Positions 36,586-46,616 of a stretch of DNA of 64,000 bases are shown here, in pieces. The DNA comes from Oceanicoccus sp. KOV_DT_Chl. Its GTDB lineage: Bacteria; Pseudomonadota; Gammaproteobacteria; Pseudomonadales; Dasaniaceae. Position numbers and translations under genes: made by a program. The DNA lies in NCBI RefSeq assembly GCF_900120175.1, contig NZ_FQLF01000005.1, positions 436,501 to 500,500 of the forward strand, in the 5' to 3' direction. A model generated the notes under the pieces. It was not told where the DNA came from. It ran no database searches and saw nothing but the letters and a program-made list of their open reading frames with translations. Every line of letters starts with the position of its first letter. Positions within the stretch are counted from its first letter, which is position 1.

Positions 36586-37293
36586 AAAAGCTAACGCTTA
36601 TTGATTGATAATTTTTTATACCGCTTACTGTACACTATCAGATGGAAGTTTATTTAAATTATCAATGTAATAAGAGTCATCAATAAGACAATCACGGGCA
36701 GTAATTCGGCTTTCAGCACCTAAACATTTGACATCATATATGGCACTACATACGGCTAGTGCTGCCGAGTCACATAGTATCGTTTGGTCACAACCGGATA
36801 CTCCCTGACTTTAACTGTCTTCTATTTAATTACATCTAACTGACTGACTATTCATGCTGAATATTGTGGATAATTCATAGAGAAACTTTCACTCTGGCCA
36901 AAACCAAATCTACTCTGTAACAGACATCTTGTATACGATCTTTTCTGGCTCATTGAACTCAGACCTCCCATTCAGACAAAATATTTAATCACTTGGAGGC
37001 ATCCAGAATCGCTCACTTGCTTGCTTAACCCCCCAAACTAAAGATACTCTGGATACAGATTTTTCTTATAAATGTCTTTTATAGAAATTAATTTTAACGT
37101 TATTATGTGCCCAGCCAAGTACAGGGCAGCCAAAACCGAACACCTCTTTTAACACCTTAAAAGATTCTGCAAGCAAGCACCTTTACAACGCCACTTGAAT
37201 TGTATAATCGATACTGTAATTTTTTTCACCGGAATCTATTGTATTATAATTTTTGGAATATTTGACTATATAAACAAGAGCAATAAAAAAACA
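36586..37293. other. Long AT-rich intergenic region with no gene recognised
   Basis: About 700 bases between the lacI-family gene and the terminator of the next TonB receptor gene. No frame with a ribosome site and a family signature was found on either strand. The first ~70 bases probably contain the lacI promoter. The rest separates the carbohydrate locus from the kynurenine locus. Confidence 0.6.
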
Positions 37294-37321
37294 TAAAAAA
37301 ACCGACTGTTTTCACAGCCGG
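37294..37321 (-). terminator. Terminator after the first kynurenine-locus TonB receptor
   Basis: CCGACTGT (37302-37309), loop TTTC, ACAGCCGG (37314-37321), 8 pairs with one wobble, followed on the minus strand by a run of eight T (plus-strand A 37295-37301). It lies 54 bases past the receptor stop. Confidence 0.88.
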
Positions 37322-37374
37322 CTAAGGGAGACCATGATGAAACTCATGGGTTTGAAACGCTTGCTATTAATCGC

Positions 37375-39686
37375 CTAATAACGCCAGGTTACGCTAGCAC
37401 CGTAGGTGCGAGGTGCGGTATAGGTTTCATACAAATTACGCCACTCTGTTACCGCACTGACATTCAATTCATCAGTCAGGTTTTTACCCCACAGCTTAAT
37501 TTCCCATTTGTCACTGACCGTCACATATCTCAATGCTGCATCGACAGAATACTGGCTATCGATTTCTGTGATTGCTTCATTTTCATTTTCGAAGAAATAT
37601 GAATCCTGATAACGATAATCCGCGCGTGCATTGACGGTGGCGCCAGAACTCAGCGACCATTCATATTGAATAGCCAAACTAGCGGTATTATCTGCCGAAC
37701 GTCGCAAGCTATTACCCTTCAGGTTAATACCGTCCTCGACAAATAAATCACCCGTAATTTCAGTATCCAAATAGCCGTAAGTACCCGAAATAGTCAGACC
37801 TTCAGCAACTAATGCGATCACTTCAAGTTCAACCCCTTGCGACGTTGCTTCATCAGCATTAGTGGTAATAATGGCAGGCGCACCTAAATCATTATCAACC
37901 AGCTGGTCTGTTTGCAGATCATCATAGTCAGTACTAAACACCGAAAGGTTTAACTGCAAGCGGCGATCAAGCCACTGTGTTTTGGCACCCATTTCGTAGT
38001 TAGTAGCGTATTCAGGATCATATGAAATTGTTGCTACATCACCGGCCTCTACTATAATTGGCGCCCCCAGCCAGAGCCATCATCAATCGGCTTGGCATCT
38101 TCACCATTCCAACCTCCGGCTTTATAACCTTCAGATACCGTGGCGTAGAAATATAAATCTTCTGTCGCCTGAAAACTGAGTGTGGCATTACCAGTAGTTG
38201 CATCCCAATCTTTACTGGTTTCTACATCGTAGAAAATTCCATCTTCCGGCGCATTACGCGTGGCACCAAAATCTTTATCATCCACACTGTGGCGAATACC
38301 CAGAGTCAAACTCCATTGCTCGTTAAAGCGCCAGGTACCCTGACCAAAAGCGGCGTAGGAAGTAGTGTCAACGGCGGTAGAATTACCTTCTTCACCGAAA
38401 GTACCAAACGCATAGTAAGAGTGAATATCAAAATAGAAATCAACATTTTCTACGCGCTCTACTTCTTCTTCAGCATAATAAACACCGGCTAACCAATCTA
38501 ACTGATCATCAAAAGCCAGGCCGGTAAAACGGAATTCCTGTGAGAACTGATTGGAGCTTTCTTCCTTTACCTGATTCCACATTAATGAGGGATAATCATG
38601 TGGGTTTTCACCCGAAGCTGAAGGATCGTAATCCCAGTTATCCGGGTGATCATCCAACTGAAAGTTTACTAACGGGCTAACATAGGTACCAGCCGCATTA
38701 TCAACTGTGGTGTAATCATTATCACGATAAGCAGTAATTGACGTTAAATGAAAGTTATCAGCATGCCAGTTTAAAGTGAATGCAACACCTTTCAGATTTA
38801 CATCTTGTTGACCGTCCAGAATGTTAGTGCCTTTCCGAGGATCTGTTGCCACCCAATCCGCATCACTGCGATCACCATCTGAAATACTGGTATCGGCTTG
38901 TGCCAATGAACGCCAGGGCGCCGTGCTGTCTTGCTTGTATTGATCAACGCTTAGGTTCCAATCCAGCTGATCACTGACCTGATAGGCTAATTGGCCGCGT
39001 AAAGAAAACTGTTTTTGATCATCGACATCATTACCGGTGTAATAGTTATGTGCAAAACCATCGCGTGATTTTGAAGAGTAACTAACACGGGCGGCCAACT
39101 TATCAGTCAATCCGCCGTTTACAAAACCTTTGGTCTCTAACGCTTCGTAATTACCAACACCTAACTCAACCATCGCATCCTGCTCCTGGGAAGGTTTGCT
39201 GGTGATATAGCTTATAGCGCCACCCACTACATTTTTTCCGTACAAGGTTCCCTGTGGGCCGCGTAAAACTTCCAGCCGCTCCAGATCAAATATTTCTGTT
39301 GCAGCAGCAGCACCACGTGACATAAACACACCATCAACATAAATACCAACAGCCGAATCAGAACCGGCACTTTCCATATCACTACCGATGCCACGAATAA
39401 AAAGATTTGGCTCACTGGCGCTTTCAGTATTAATTTGAAAGCCTGGTACACGCCCAGCCAAATCACCTACACTTTCAATTCTGGCATTCCTTAAGGACTC
39501 ACTACCAAAGGCACTGACGGCAATAGGCACCGACTGAAGGTTTTCCGATTTGTGGCGTGAGGTAACCAATACTTCTTCGAGGGCTGGAGCGTCAGCAGCA
39601 TATGTTACTACTGGAAAACCATAACCCGATAAAATCACTGCGATGACCGCAGGTAGACGCTTTAAATGAAAAGCCGTTTTAATCAT
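37375..39686 (-). pseudogene. TonB-dependent receptor, one frameshift in a G5 run
   Basis: About 770 residues if repaired. The start at ATG 39686 has GGGGA upstream. The signal peptide ends near YAADAP, then the plug ALEEVLVTSRHKSENLQSVP and RLEVLRGPQGTLYGKNVVGG. The C-terminal barrel part (37992-37375) starts MGAKTQWLDRRLQLNLSVF and ends GASVTWRY. The frames join at five C on the plus strand (38064-38068); one added base gives GWGAPIIVEAGDVATISYDP. It is closely similar in layout and motifs to the receptor at 46617-48926. Probably imports an aromatic compound of the kynurenine route. Confidence 0.9.
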
Positions 39687-39910
39687 CAATCTATCCCCAT
39701 TATCATTTTTAAAATGCAAATTTACTGAACTAGAAATTTGCGGATTTACTGTATTTTTATCTTTAATTTATTTGCACTAACATATTCACTAAGTCAGTCG
39801 CGACATCAAAACGCCGCTACAAACTATGCTATAGAGAAAACACAGTAAAATAATATTTTGGAGGGATATCATAATAAAAAAGCTATACCTGTTAACTACA
39901 GGCAACACTT

Positions 39911-39940
39911 ATGATCGATAGACTAATGACTATCGATCAT
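39911..39940. repeat. Perfect 11-bp inverted repeat between transporter and receptor genes
   Basis: ATGATCGATAG (39911-39921), 8-base loop, CTATCGATCAT (39930-39940). It lies 44 bases after the stop of the NSS transporter gene. No T run follows on either strand, so it is a weak terminator or an mRNA-stabilising hairpin or operator; not decided. Confidence 0.6.
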
Positions 39941-39983
39941 CAACTATTCCCATAATAGGATACGCTTAAACAATATGAAGAAA

Positions 39984-41357
39984 CTATGCAGACAATAAAC
40001 TATAACAGAGCAACGAAAGAACAACCGGGACCAAAAACCGAACGGAATATAGCCACAACTTAAACACTATACTCTCACCACTGGCGGACAACTCCTCAGC
40101 CGTTACACTGCGACTAATTGCCCACCCAACAAACAAAGCTATACAGGTTCCGATCACCGGCGCTGCAATTCGAGTCGTAATGAAATCATAGAGGTCAAAA
40201 AATGTTTTACCGGCAAAATAATCAAACATACCCAGCGGATAAACATCTGAAAGTAAACTAAAGGAAAACACACACAGCAGGCCCAACAGCCAAACCGTCG
40301 TACCGACTATCAATACAGAGCGCTTACGAGACCAATTAAATAAATCGCCCAGCCAGGCAACGGGGGCTTCCAACATACTTAATGCCGATGTTAAGGCAGC
40401 AAAACTTAGCAGTAAAAAGAATGCGCCTCCAATTAACGCACCACCATTGATTTCACCAAAAGCAATCGGCAAGGTCATAAATACCAAGCCCGGCCCACCG
40501 CCTGGCTCTAAGCCATGGGCAAAGATAATTGGAAATATCGCCATGCCCGCCAACAACGCGACCAAGGTATCAGCGCCGACAATCACCATGCAGGAGCGAG
40601 GAATATTGACATCACGATTGAGGTAGGCACCATAGGCCATCAAATTGGTATAGCCTACACTGACGGAGAAAAAGGCTTGACCAAAGGCATCAAGCACAAT
40701 GGAGGGTGTAATCTTGGAAAAGTCCGGGGTAAACAAAAATGTTAGCGCTTGAATAAAAGCCCCATTAATCGCTGAGTAAACCACCATGCCCAGCAACATC
40801 ACAAACAACCCAGGCATCAACACTTTTACGGTGCGCTCAACGCCACCCTGTATCCCTTTTGAAGAAATAAAAACCGTCACCCCAAGAAAGGCAGTGTAGG
40901 CTAACAACATAACTATGGGATCAGCGTTGACTTGATCAAAGGCCTGACCTAATTGCTCACCGGATAAACCGCTCAAGCTACCACTGAGCATTTTCTGGAT
41001 ATAAATCAGCGTCCAACCACCCACCACACAATAAAAAGCAAGAATTAAAAACGCGGCGATACTGCCACCATAACCCATACCAATCCATCGACGACTGGCA
41101 CCCGCCTCTTTGGCAACGGCGGCAATAGCATTGGGAGGACTCGCTTGTCCACGTCGCCCTACCAAAAGCTCCGCAATTAATAGTGGTAATGCGACCGTCG
41201 CGACAGCAGCAAGATACACCAGCACAAAAGCGCCGCCACCACCCTCACCGGCGGCATAGGGAAAGCGCCAAATGTTAGCGAGGCCGACAGCCGAACCCAT
41301 AGCTGCCAGCATAAACCCCCAATTAGACGACCACTTTTGCTGACTATTCGCTGGCAT
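39984..41357 (-). CDS. NSS-family sodium-dependent amino-acid transporter
   Basis: 457 residues, about 11-12 membrane helices. The N-terminus WGFMLAAMGSAVGLANIWRF followed by PYAAGEGGGGAFVLVYL is the signature of the neurotransmitter:sodium symporter family (unwound helix 1 with the Na+ sites). The bacterial tryptophan transporter TnaT belongs to this family. It lies 42 bases after kynU, so a kynurenine or tryptophan substrate is likely; this is inferred from context. Confidence 0.92.
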   Translation of the reverse strand: MPANSQQKWSSNWGFMLAAMGSAVGLANIWRFPYAAGEGGGGAFVLVYLAAVATVALPLLIAELLVGRRGQASPPNAIAAVAKEAGASRRWIGMGYGGSIAAFLILAFYCVVGGWTLIYIQKMLSGSLSGLSGEQLGQAFDQVNADPIVMLLAYTAFLGVTVFISSKGIQGGVERTVKVLMPGLFVMLLGMVVYSAINGAFIQALTFLFTPDFSKITPSIVLDAFGQAFFSVSVGYTNLMAYGAYLNRDVNIPRSCMVIVGADTLVALLAGMAIFPIIFAHGLEPGGGPGLVFMTLPIAFGEINGGALIGGAFFLLLSFAALTSALSMLEAPVAWLGDLFNWSRKRSVLIVGTTVWLLGLLCVFSFSLLSDVYPLGMFDYFAGKTFFDLYDFITTRIAAPVIGTCIALFVGWAISRSVTAEELSASGESIVFKLWLYSVRFLVPVVLSLLCYSLLSA

Positions 41358-41399
41358 ATGCTTACCCTAAAATAAAATAACGATGAACTGAAAAATAAA

Positions 41400-42641
41400 T
41401 CAGGTGACTGCGCCGCGTTGATTAAATTCAGGCTGTTTCCACAACTGTGTTTCCATAATATTGACCAACCTATCAACCGCATCCCACACATCGCTATAAC
41501 TAATATATAGAGGCGTAAAACCAAAGCGAACATTTTTTGGCGCACGAAAATCACCAACCACATCACGACTAATCAGTGCCTGCATGACCGGGTAACCATC
41601 ATCGTGATTAAAGGAAACCTGAGAGCCGCGCAAATCGCCATCAACCGGGCTGACCAAACTAAAACCATATTCACTGCAACGCTGCGCCATCAAATCAATA
41701 AATAACTGCGTGAGTTGTTTCGACTTTCGACGCACCTGCTCAATATCGGCCTGTAAGAAAATATCCAGACCCACTTCGGTAACAGCCAAACTTAAAATAG
41801 GCTGAGTGCCACTTAACATCTGATCAATTCCTGAAGCCGGACGATAATCTCGCTCAAAGGCAAAAGGATCTGCATGCCCCCACCAACCTGTCAAAGGTTG
41901 CAAGGCTTTACCATGATGGCGCTTGGCAGAAAAAATAAAGGCTGGACTACCCGGGCCACCGTTAAGATATTTATAGGTACACCCTACGGCAAAATCGACA
42001 TTGCATTCATTCAGCTGGACATCCAAGGCTCCAGCACTGTGACATAAATCCCATATGGTCAACGCTCCCACTGAATGAGCTTTGGCGGTTATCGCCGCCA
42101 TATCAAAAATGCTGCCGGTTTTATAATGGACATGGGTTAAGCACACCGCCGCCACGTCATCATCAATAGCCGCCATAACGTTATCTTGTTCGATAAACCG
42201 AATCTCATAGCCGTCGCCTAACTGTTCCACTAAGCCCTGCGCCATATAATTATCAGTAGGAAAATTACTGCCGTTCATCACAATCACTTTGCGATCGGGG
42301 CGTTGCGTCAATGCCGCAGCTAACACTTTGTATAAGTTGATACCGGTTGAGTCGGTCACCACCACCTCACCCTCATCGGCACCAATAATTTTCGCTACTT
42401 TGTCACCCAACTTTTGCGGCAACTGAAACCAGTCTGCCTCATTCCAACTTTTAATTAAGCCGGTTCCCCACTCCTGCTCAACCACTTCAATGGCGCGAGC
42501 TAACGCCGCCTTGGGACGAACGCCCAGCGAATTGCCGTCTAAATAAATCATCCCTTCAGGGATGGCAAACATATCGCGGAAGCTGGCTAGAGAATCTTGC
42601 TGGTCTAACTGTTCACAGTCGGCATGGGTAATTGGGTTCAT
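41400..42641 (-). CDS. kynU: Kynureninase
   Basis: PLP enzyme that splits kynurenine to anthranilate plus alanine, or 3-hydroxykynurenine to 3-hydroxyanthranilate plus alanine. 413 residues from ATG 42641 (a GTG 15 bases upstream is also possible). Motifs: IPEGMIYLDGNSLGVRP, STGINLYKVLAAAL, THVHYKTGSIFDM, IWDLCHSAGALDV with the PLP-binding Asp, and the Schiff-base Lys in GCTYKYLNGGPG. It feeds the 3-hydroxyanthranilate operon at 52-57 kb. Divergent from mhpF. Confidence 0.95.
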   Translation of the reverse strand: MNPITHADCEQLDQQDSLASFRDMFAIPEGMIYLDGNSLGVRPKAALARAIEVVEQEWGTGLIKSWNEADWFQLPQKLGDKVAKIIGADEGEVVVTDSTGINLYKVLAAALTQRPDRKVIVMNGSNFPTDNYMAQGLVEQLGDGYEIRFIEQDNVMAAIDDDVAAVCLTHVHYKTGSIFDMAAITAKAHSVGALTIWDLCHSAGALDVQLNECNVDFAVGCTYKYLNGGPGSPAFIFSAKRHHGKALQPLTGWWGHADPFAFERDYRPASGIDQMLSGTQPILSLAVTEVGLDIFLQADIEQVRRKSKQLTQLFIDLMAQRCSEYGFSLVSPVDGDLRGSQVSFNHDDGYPVMQALISRDVVGDFRAPKNVRFGFTPLYISYSDVWDAVDRLVNIMETQLWKQPEFNQRGAVT

Positions 42642-42656
42642 GGTAGGTAGACTCAC

Positions 42657-42972
42657 AATAGTTCTTTAGTAGTTATAGCTAGTAGTAACGGCTGGTAGCT
42701 ATGGCAGATCGTTTAAGCTGTTCACTTTGAGCCATTATAGGAAAGCCAGCTATATAGAGCTTATATTTTTTGTAGGTCACGTCATAACTTTTTAGATATA
42801 CCATCCAGAAACATCCACGTTATAACAGCCGGTGTATAACGACGACAAAAAATACGATTAGTCTGTGATAACGACATTGACTATATTTGCCGCCTGAATC
42901 CGCGGTCATTAAAGACCTAACCCCACTTTGACCGCCCAGTATACATTCCATGACTTAGCATGAGAGTACATC
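42657..42972. promoter_or_regulatory. Divergent promoter region kynU/mhpF with AGCTAT-type boxes
   Basis: 316 bases without a gene. Boxes of the same type as in other promoters of this locus: TATAGCTA at 42674-42681, TAGCTATG at 42696-42703 and AGCTATATAG at 42748-42757. They could be sites of the LysR regulator encoded at 57727. Exact promoters not assigned. Confidence 0.45.
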
Positions 42973-43881
42973 ATGAAACAGAAAATCAAAGCAGCCATTA
43001 TCGGCCCCGGCAATATCGGCACCGATCTATTAATGAAGGCGATGCGTTCCGAGTTGATTGAACCTGTGTGGATGGTCGGCGTAGTGGCAGACTCCCCCGG
43101 ACTGGCTCGCGCCAAGGAGCTGGGCTTAAAAATTACCGCCGAAGGCGTTGATGGCATGCTGCCAACGATGAAGGCCGACGGCGTGCAGATTTGCTTTGAT
43201 GCCACCTCCGCCTATGTACACGAGGAGAATTCCCGCAAGGTCAATGAGCAGGGCGCGGTGATGATCGATCTTACCCCGGCGGCCATTGGCCCCTACTGTA
43301 TCCCACCGGTGAATTTGGCCGAGGCGGTGAACGCCAAAGCGATGAATGTAAATATGGTGACCTGTGGCGGGCAGGCGACTATCCCGATGGTAGCCGCTGT
43401 CAGTCAGGTGCAAACAGTCACTTACGGTGAAATTATTGCCACGGTATCATCCAAGTCAGCCGGTCCCGGCACCCGTAAAAATATCGATGAATTTACTCGC
43501 ACCACCGCAGGCGCCATTGAAAAAGTCGGCGGCGCCGGTGAAGGCAAAGCGATTATTGTAATCAACCCGGCTGAACCGCCGTTGATTATGCGCGATACCA
43601 TTCACTGCTTAACCGAAGACGAACCTGATCAGGAAGCCATTACCGCCTCGGTCCATGCGATGATCAAGGAAGTACAAAAATACGTACCGGGTTACACCCT
43701 GAAAAACGGCCCGGTGTTCGATGGCAAACGCGTATCGATTTTTATGGAAGTGGAAGGTCTGGGTGATTTCCTGCCCAAGTATGCGGGCAACCTCGATATC
43801 ATGACGGCCGCCGGTTTACGGACCGCCGAAATGTATGCCGAAGAAATTTTAGCGGGCCGTTTTGTGCCCACCGCAGCGTAA
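42973..43881 (+). CDS. mhpF: Acetaldehyde dehydrogenase (acylating)
   Basis: Oxidises acetaldehyde to acetyl-CoA with NAD+ and CoA, the last step of meta-cleavage type pathways. 302 residues. N-terminal Rossmann motif [16 protein letters not shown]. The catalytic Cys131 lies in [34 protein letters not shown] is conserved. It works in a substrate-channelling complex with the aldolase encoded directly downstream (13 bases). Also known as BphJ/DmpF/NbaJ type. Confidence 0.95.
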   Translation: MKQKIKAAIIGPGNIGTDLLMKAMRSELIEPVWMVGVVADSPGLARAKELGLKITAEGVDGMLPTMKADGVQICFDATSAYVHEENSRKVNEQGAVMIDLTPAAIGPYCIPPVNLAEAVNAKAMNVNMVTCGGQATIPMVAAVSQVQTVTYGEIIATVSSKSAGPGTRKNIDEFTRTTAGAIEKVGGAGEGKAIIVINPAEPPLIMRDTIHCLTEDEPDQEAITASVHAMIKEVQKYVPGYTLKNGPVFDGKRVSIFMEVEGLGDFLPKYAGNLDIMTAAGLRTAEMYAEEILAGRFVPTAA

Positions 43882-43894
43882 GGGGAAAGCAACA

Positions 43895-44917
43895 ATGAAT
43901 ATTAACGGTAGAAAAATCACCCTGCACGATATGTGTCTGCGCGATGGTATGCACCCCAAGCAACACCAAATCAGCGTCGATGAAATGATCACCGTGGCCA
44001 AGGCTATGGATGAAGCCGGAATGCCGATGATTGAAGTCACCCATGGTGACGGCTTGGGTGGCCGCTCGGTGAATTATGGTTTTCCTGCACACAGCGATGA
44101 AGAGTATTTGAGGGCCGTGTGTGGTGTGGTCAAGAACACCAAAGTCTCGGCACTGTTATTACCCGGTATCGGTACAGTTGATCATCTGAAAATGGCCGCT
44201 GACTGTGGTATTCACAGTATTCGGGTGGCTTGTCATTGCACCGAAGCCGATGTCACCGAGCAGCATATTGGTATGGCGGCCGAGATGAAGCTGGATACCG
44301 TCGGCTTTTTGATGATGGCGCATATGATTGAGCCGGAGCAGTTAGTCGAGCAATTATTATTGCTGGAATCCTATGGCGCTAACTGTGTGTATGTCACCGA
44401 CTCCGCCGGCTATATGTTGCCAGATGATGTCAGCAGTCGTATTGCCTTGGCGAGAAAGTCGCTGAAGCCGGAAACGGAATTGGGTTTCCACGGCCATCAC
44501 AATCTCAGTTTGGGCGTGTGGAACTCCGTGGCGGCGATTGAAGCCGGTGCTAATCGTATCGATGGTTCCGTGGCAGGCCTTGGTGCGGGTGCGGGTAATA
44601 CGCCGTTAGAAGTGTTGCTGGCAGTGCTTGAACGAATGGGCGTAGAAACGGGTGTTGATTTATTCAAGACCATGGATATTGCGGAAGAGTTAATTGTACC
44701 GATGATGGACCAGTTGGTGCGGGTTGATCGCGATTCACTGACACTGGGTTATGCCGGGGTGTATTCGTCGTTCCTGTTATTTGCCAAGCGTGCAGCAGCG
44801 AAATACGGTTTATCCTCGCGGGATATATTAATGGAGCTGGGCCGTCGTCGCACGGTGGGTGGGCAGGAAGATATGATTGAAGATCTGGCCTTGGATATGG
44901 CCAGACTTAATAACTGA
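43895..44917 (+). CDS. mhpE: 4-hydroxy-2-oxovalerate aldolase
   Basis: Splits 4-hydroxy-2-oxovalerate into pyruvate and acetaldehyde. 340 residues from ATG 43895 with AAGGGGAAAG upstream; the longer frame from 43862 lies inside mhpF. N-terminal [18 protein letters not shown] carries the catalytic Arg-Asp pair. [13 protein letters not shown] and [16 protein letters not shown] supply metal-binding His. [16 protein letters not shown] is the family's C-terminal motif. Partner of the upstream acetaldehyde dehydrogenase. Confidence 0.95.
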   Translation: MNINGRKITLHDMCLRDGMHPKQHQISVDEMITVAKAMDEAGMPMIEVTHGDGLGGRSVNYGFPAHSDEEYLRAVCGVVKNTKVSALLLPGIGTVDHLKMAADCGIHSIRVACHCTEADVTEQHIGMAAEMKLDTVGFLMMAHMIEPEQLVEQLLLLESYGANCVYVTDSAGYMLPDDVSSRIALARKSLKPETELGFHGHHNLSLGVWNSVAAIEAGANRIDGSVAGLGAGAGNTPLEVLLAVLERMGVETGVDLFKTMDIAEELIVPMMDQLVRVDRDSLTLGYAGVYSSFLLFAKRAAAKYGLSSRDILMELGRRRTVGGQEDMIEDLALDMARLNN

Positions 44918-45010
44918 TACGGAATAAAGGTAGAGAAATCCCCAATAAGCCACACGATTTATCCAACGAGGATATGTAGATCGTTGGTGCTTAGTTTAAT
45001 AGTAAGATAA

Positions 45011-45862
45011 TCAAGGCTCTAATTTTTTGAATCTAAAGTAATTATGAATTAGATCAGAATCAACACAGCCATCGCCTAAAATCCAGGCGTTAAGATAGCT
45101 CTTGCTAACTTTTTCAATGATGCCGCTTGCTTTATAGTTTCTTAGCTTAGATTCAATTTTCTTTATAATTTCAGGGTCAACTTTATCTGGCTTGTAATTG
45201 ATATAAGCATGGCGGTTTAACGGAGAAAACCGGAAGCTCGAAATATTCTTAATATTGGTGTTAGCGGCCAAATATAGATGGGCTACATTACGATCAATCA
45301 ATAAGCCATCTACTTCTTGCTTTACTAATAAATCAAATCCTTCCTGTCTTGTTTTAACAAAACGAACTTTATGGCCGTTCTTTTTTAAGTAACCAACCAA
45401 GTCCTTGTTGTACTCTCGTTGACCAATAAGACTTATAGTTTTTCCGGTCATATTTAAAAGCACTTGACTGGACAGTGGCTTGTTAGTGTTATAAGCAATA
45501 TTACCTTCATAGTTAATAAGCGATTCTTTGAGAGTTTTATGATTTTCCATTCTTGACTCAGAGATGGCGGCAAAAAAATCGATTTTCCCATCGTCAAACT
45601 GCTGATAAGCCCAATGAAAATGTTCAGTAGTTTCCATGGGTATAACTTCAATATTGGTCTCTAAATCTTTTGCAATACGGCTTAAAGTATGCAGGCCAGT
45701 TCCTGTGGGTAGTTGCGTGCAGCGATCAATCCAGATATAGGGGGGGATGTCTATAGTCGCCGAAATTGCGATAGATAAGGCTTCACTTGCAAGCGTCTGT
45801 AGTGGAAATAACATTAGCACAAAGACAGTATAATAAAATCGATTTCTTATATGACTAATCAT
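45011..45862 (-). CDS. Periplasmic substrate-binding-like protein (amino-acid type)
   Basis: 283 residues with a Sec signal peptide (VFVLMLFPLQTLAS). The body follows the SBP_bac_3 pattern: IAISATIDIPPYIWIDRC, then GTGLHTLSRIAKDLETNIEV, FDDGKIDFFAAISESRMENH and GKTISLIGQREYNKDLVGYL. No permease or ATPase gene is near, so it may act as an orphan binder or a sensor input. The coding sequence looks more AT-rich than the adjacent mhpE. Convergent with mhpE and next to an inverted-repeat region, so possibly an acquired gene. Confidence 0.78.
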   Translation of the reverse strand: MISHIRNRFYYTVFVLMLFPLQTLASEALSIAISATIDIPPYIWIDRCTQLPTGTGLHTLSRIAKDLETNIEVIPMETTEHFHWAYQQFDDGKIDFFAAISESRMENHKTLKESLINYEGNIAYNTNKPLSSQVLLNMTGKTISLIGQREYNKDLVGYLKKNGHKVRFVKTRQEGFDLLVKQEVDGLLIDRNVAHLYLAANTNIKNISSFRFSPLNRHAYINYKPDKVDPEIIKKIESKLRNYKASGIIEKVSKSYLNAWILGDGCVDSDLIHNYFRFKKLEP

Positions 45863-46219
45863 TCTATTGTTCGCGCCTTATGAGCTATGCGGTTCACTTG
45901 ACTGTAATCTACTCTTTAAGTTTCATCAACTTATCTGTTGCTAGTGGATGGTGATAGGGTGCCCAGCCCTTTGATTCAGGATTTATCTATGGATTGCTTC
46001 AATGGGGTCATCAATGGGGTCGTTGATTAGCGGCTGTAGTTGGCACGAAGTTGTCGAATCGTGATATTTAGAAAGACTGTTAGCTGATGGCGATTATTGG
46101 ATTGTTAGCGGCCACTTAGGTTACATATAAGATAAAAATGGTGGTTTTGACGGGTGTTGACCCGCTACTGACATGGCGGCCCATCGCTAATATCGGACTA
46201 TCTCATCGCGGCACGATCC
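45863..46219. other. Intergenic stretch with no gene recognised
   Basis: About 360 bases between the binding-protein gene and the inverted repeat. It contains a stray copy of TTGGCACGA near 46038, which recurs in the inverted repeat. No supported frame. Confidence 0.55.
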
Positions 46220-46432
46220 GGGGTCGGACCAATAATTTTACGTTGTTTGTAAAATTTTGCTCTGACCCCCGTTAGAAACAGTTGGCACGATGCTGTTTCG
46301 AAGTATCTGCCAGAATGGCACGTTGATAAATCGGAGTGACCTGAAAAAGGTTTATTTAGGGAAATCGTGCCAACGGTTTCTGTCAGGGGTCAGAGCCAAT
46401 TTTGTAAACAGCACAAAAGTGGGTCCGGCCCC
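46220..46432. repeat. Nested long inverted repeat (REPIN/MITE-like)
   Basis: Left arm 46220-46291 and right arm 46364-46432 are near-complementary over ~70 bases. Both inner ends carry the GTTGGCACGAT motif and its complement. Each arm is itself an imperfect palindrome: GGGGTCGGACC ... GCTCTGACCCC on the left, GGGGTCAGAGCC ... GGGTCCGGCCCC on the right. The 72-base centre has no gene. The GGGGTCAGAGC-type ends resemble repeats seen near REP-associated tyrosine transposases, but no transposase is present here. Confidence 0.75.
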
Positions 46433-46490
46433 GCACTGTGCCATGGCAAGCCTGTCTCTCGTCAGTTTACTTCCGCCCATAAAAAAACCG

Positions 46491-46520
46491 CCACCCCGAG
46501 GGGTAGCGGCTTCATTATGT
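46491..46520 (-). terminator. Terminator after the second kynurenine-locus TonB receptor
   Basis: CCGCCACCCC (46498-46507), short loop, GGGGTAGCGG (46510-46519), followed on the minus strand by a run of T (plus-strand A 46491-46497). It lies ~97 bases past the receptor stop. Confidence 0.9.
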
Positions 46521-46616
46521 GGTTGGTCATTTTTCATTAAAGGATGTAAACCGTTTTTCCTTACACTTTACCTCCTCTGGCTAACCGGGATTTTGTGTAA
46601 CTAAGCGCATTAAACT

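Noticed and set aside
39870-39923. Short frame reading IKKLYLLTTGNTYDR, like an asparaginase N-terminus
   Set aside because: No ATG (only ATA codons) and it stops after 15 codons; too short to support.
46290-46604. 104-residue plus-strand frame across the inverted repeat
   Set aside because: It spans half of a palindromic repeat and the terminator of the receptor gene; no family and no ribosome site.
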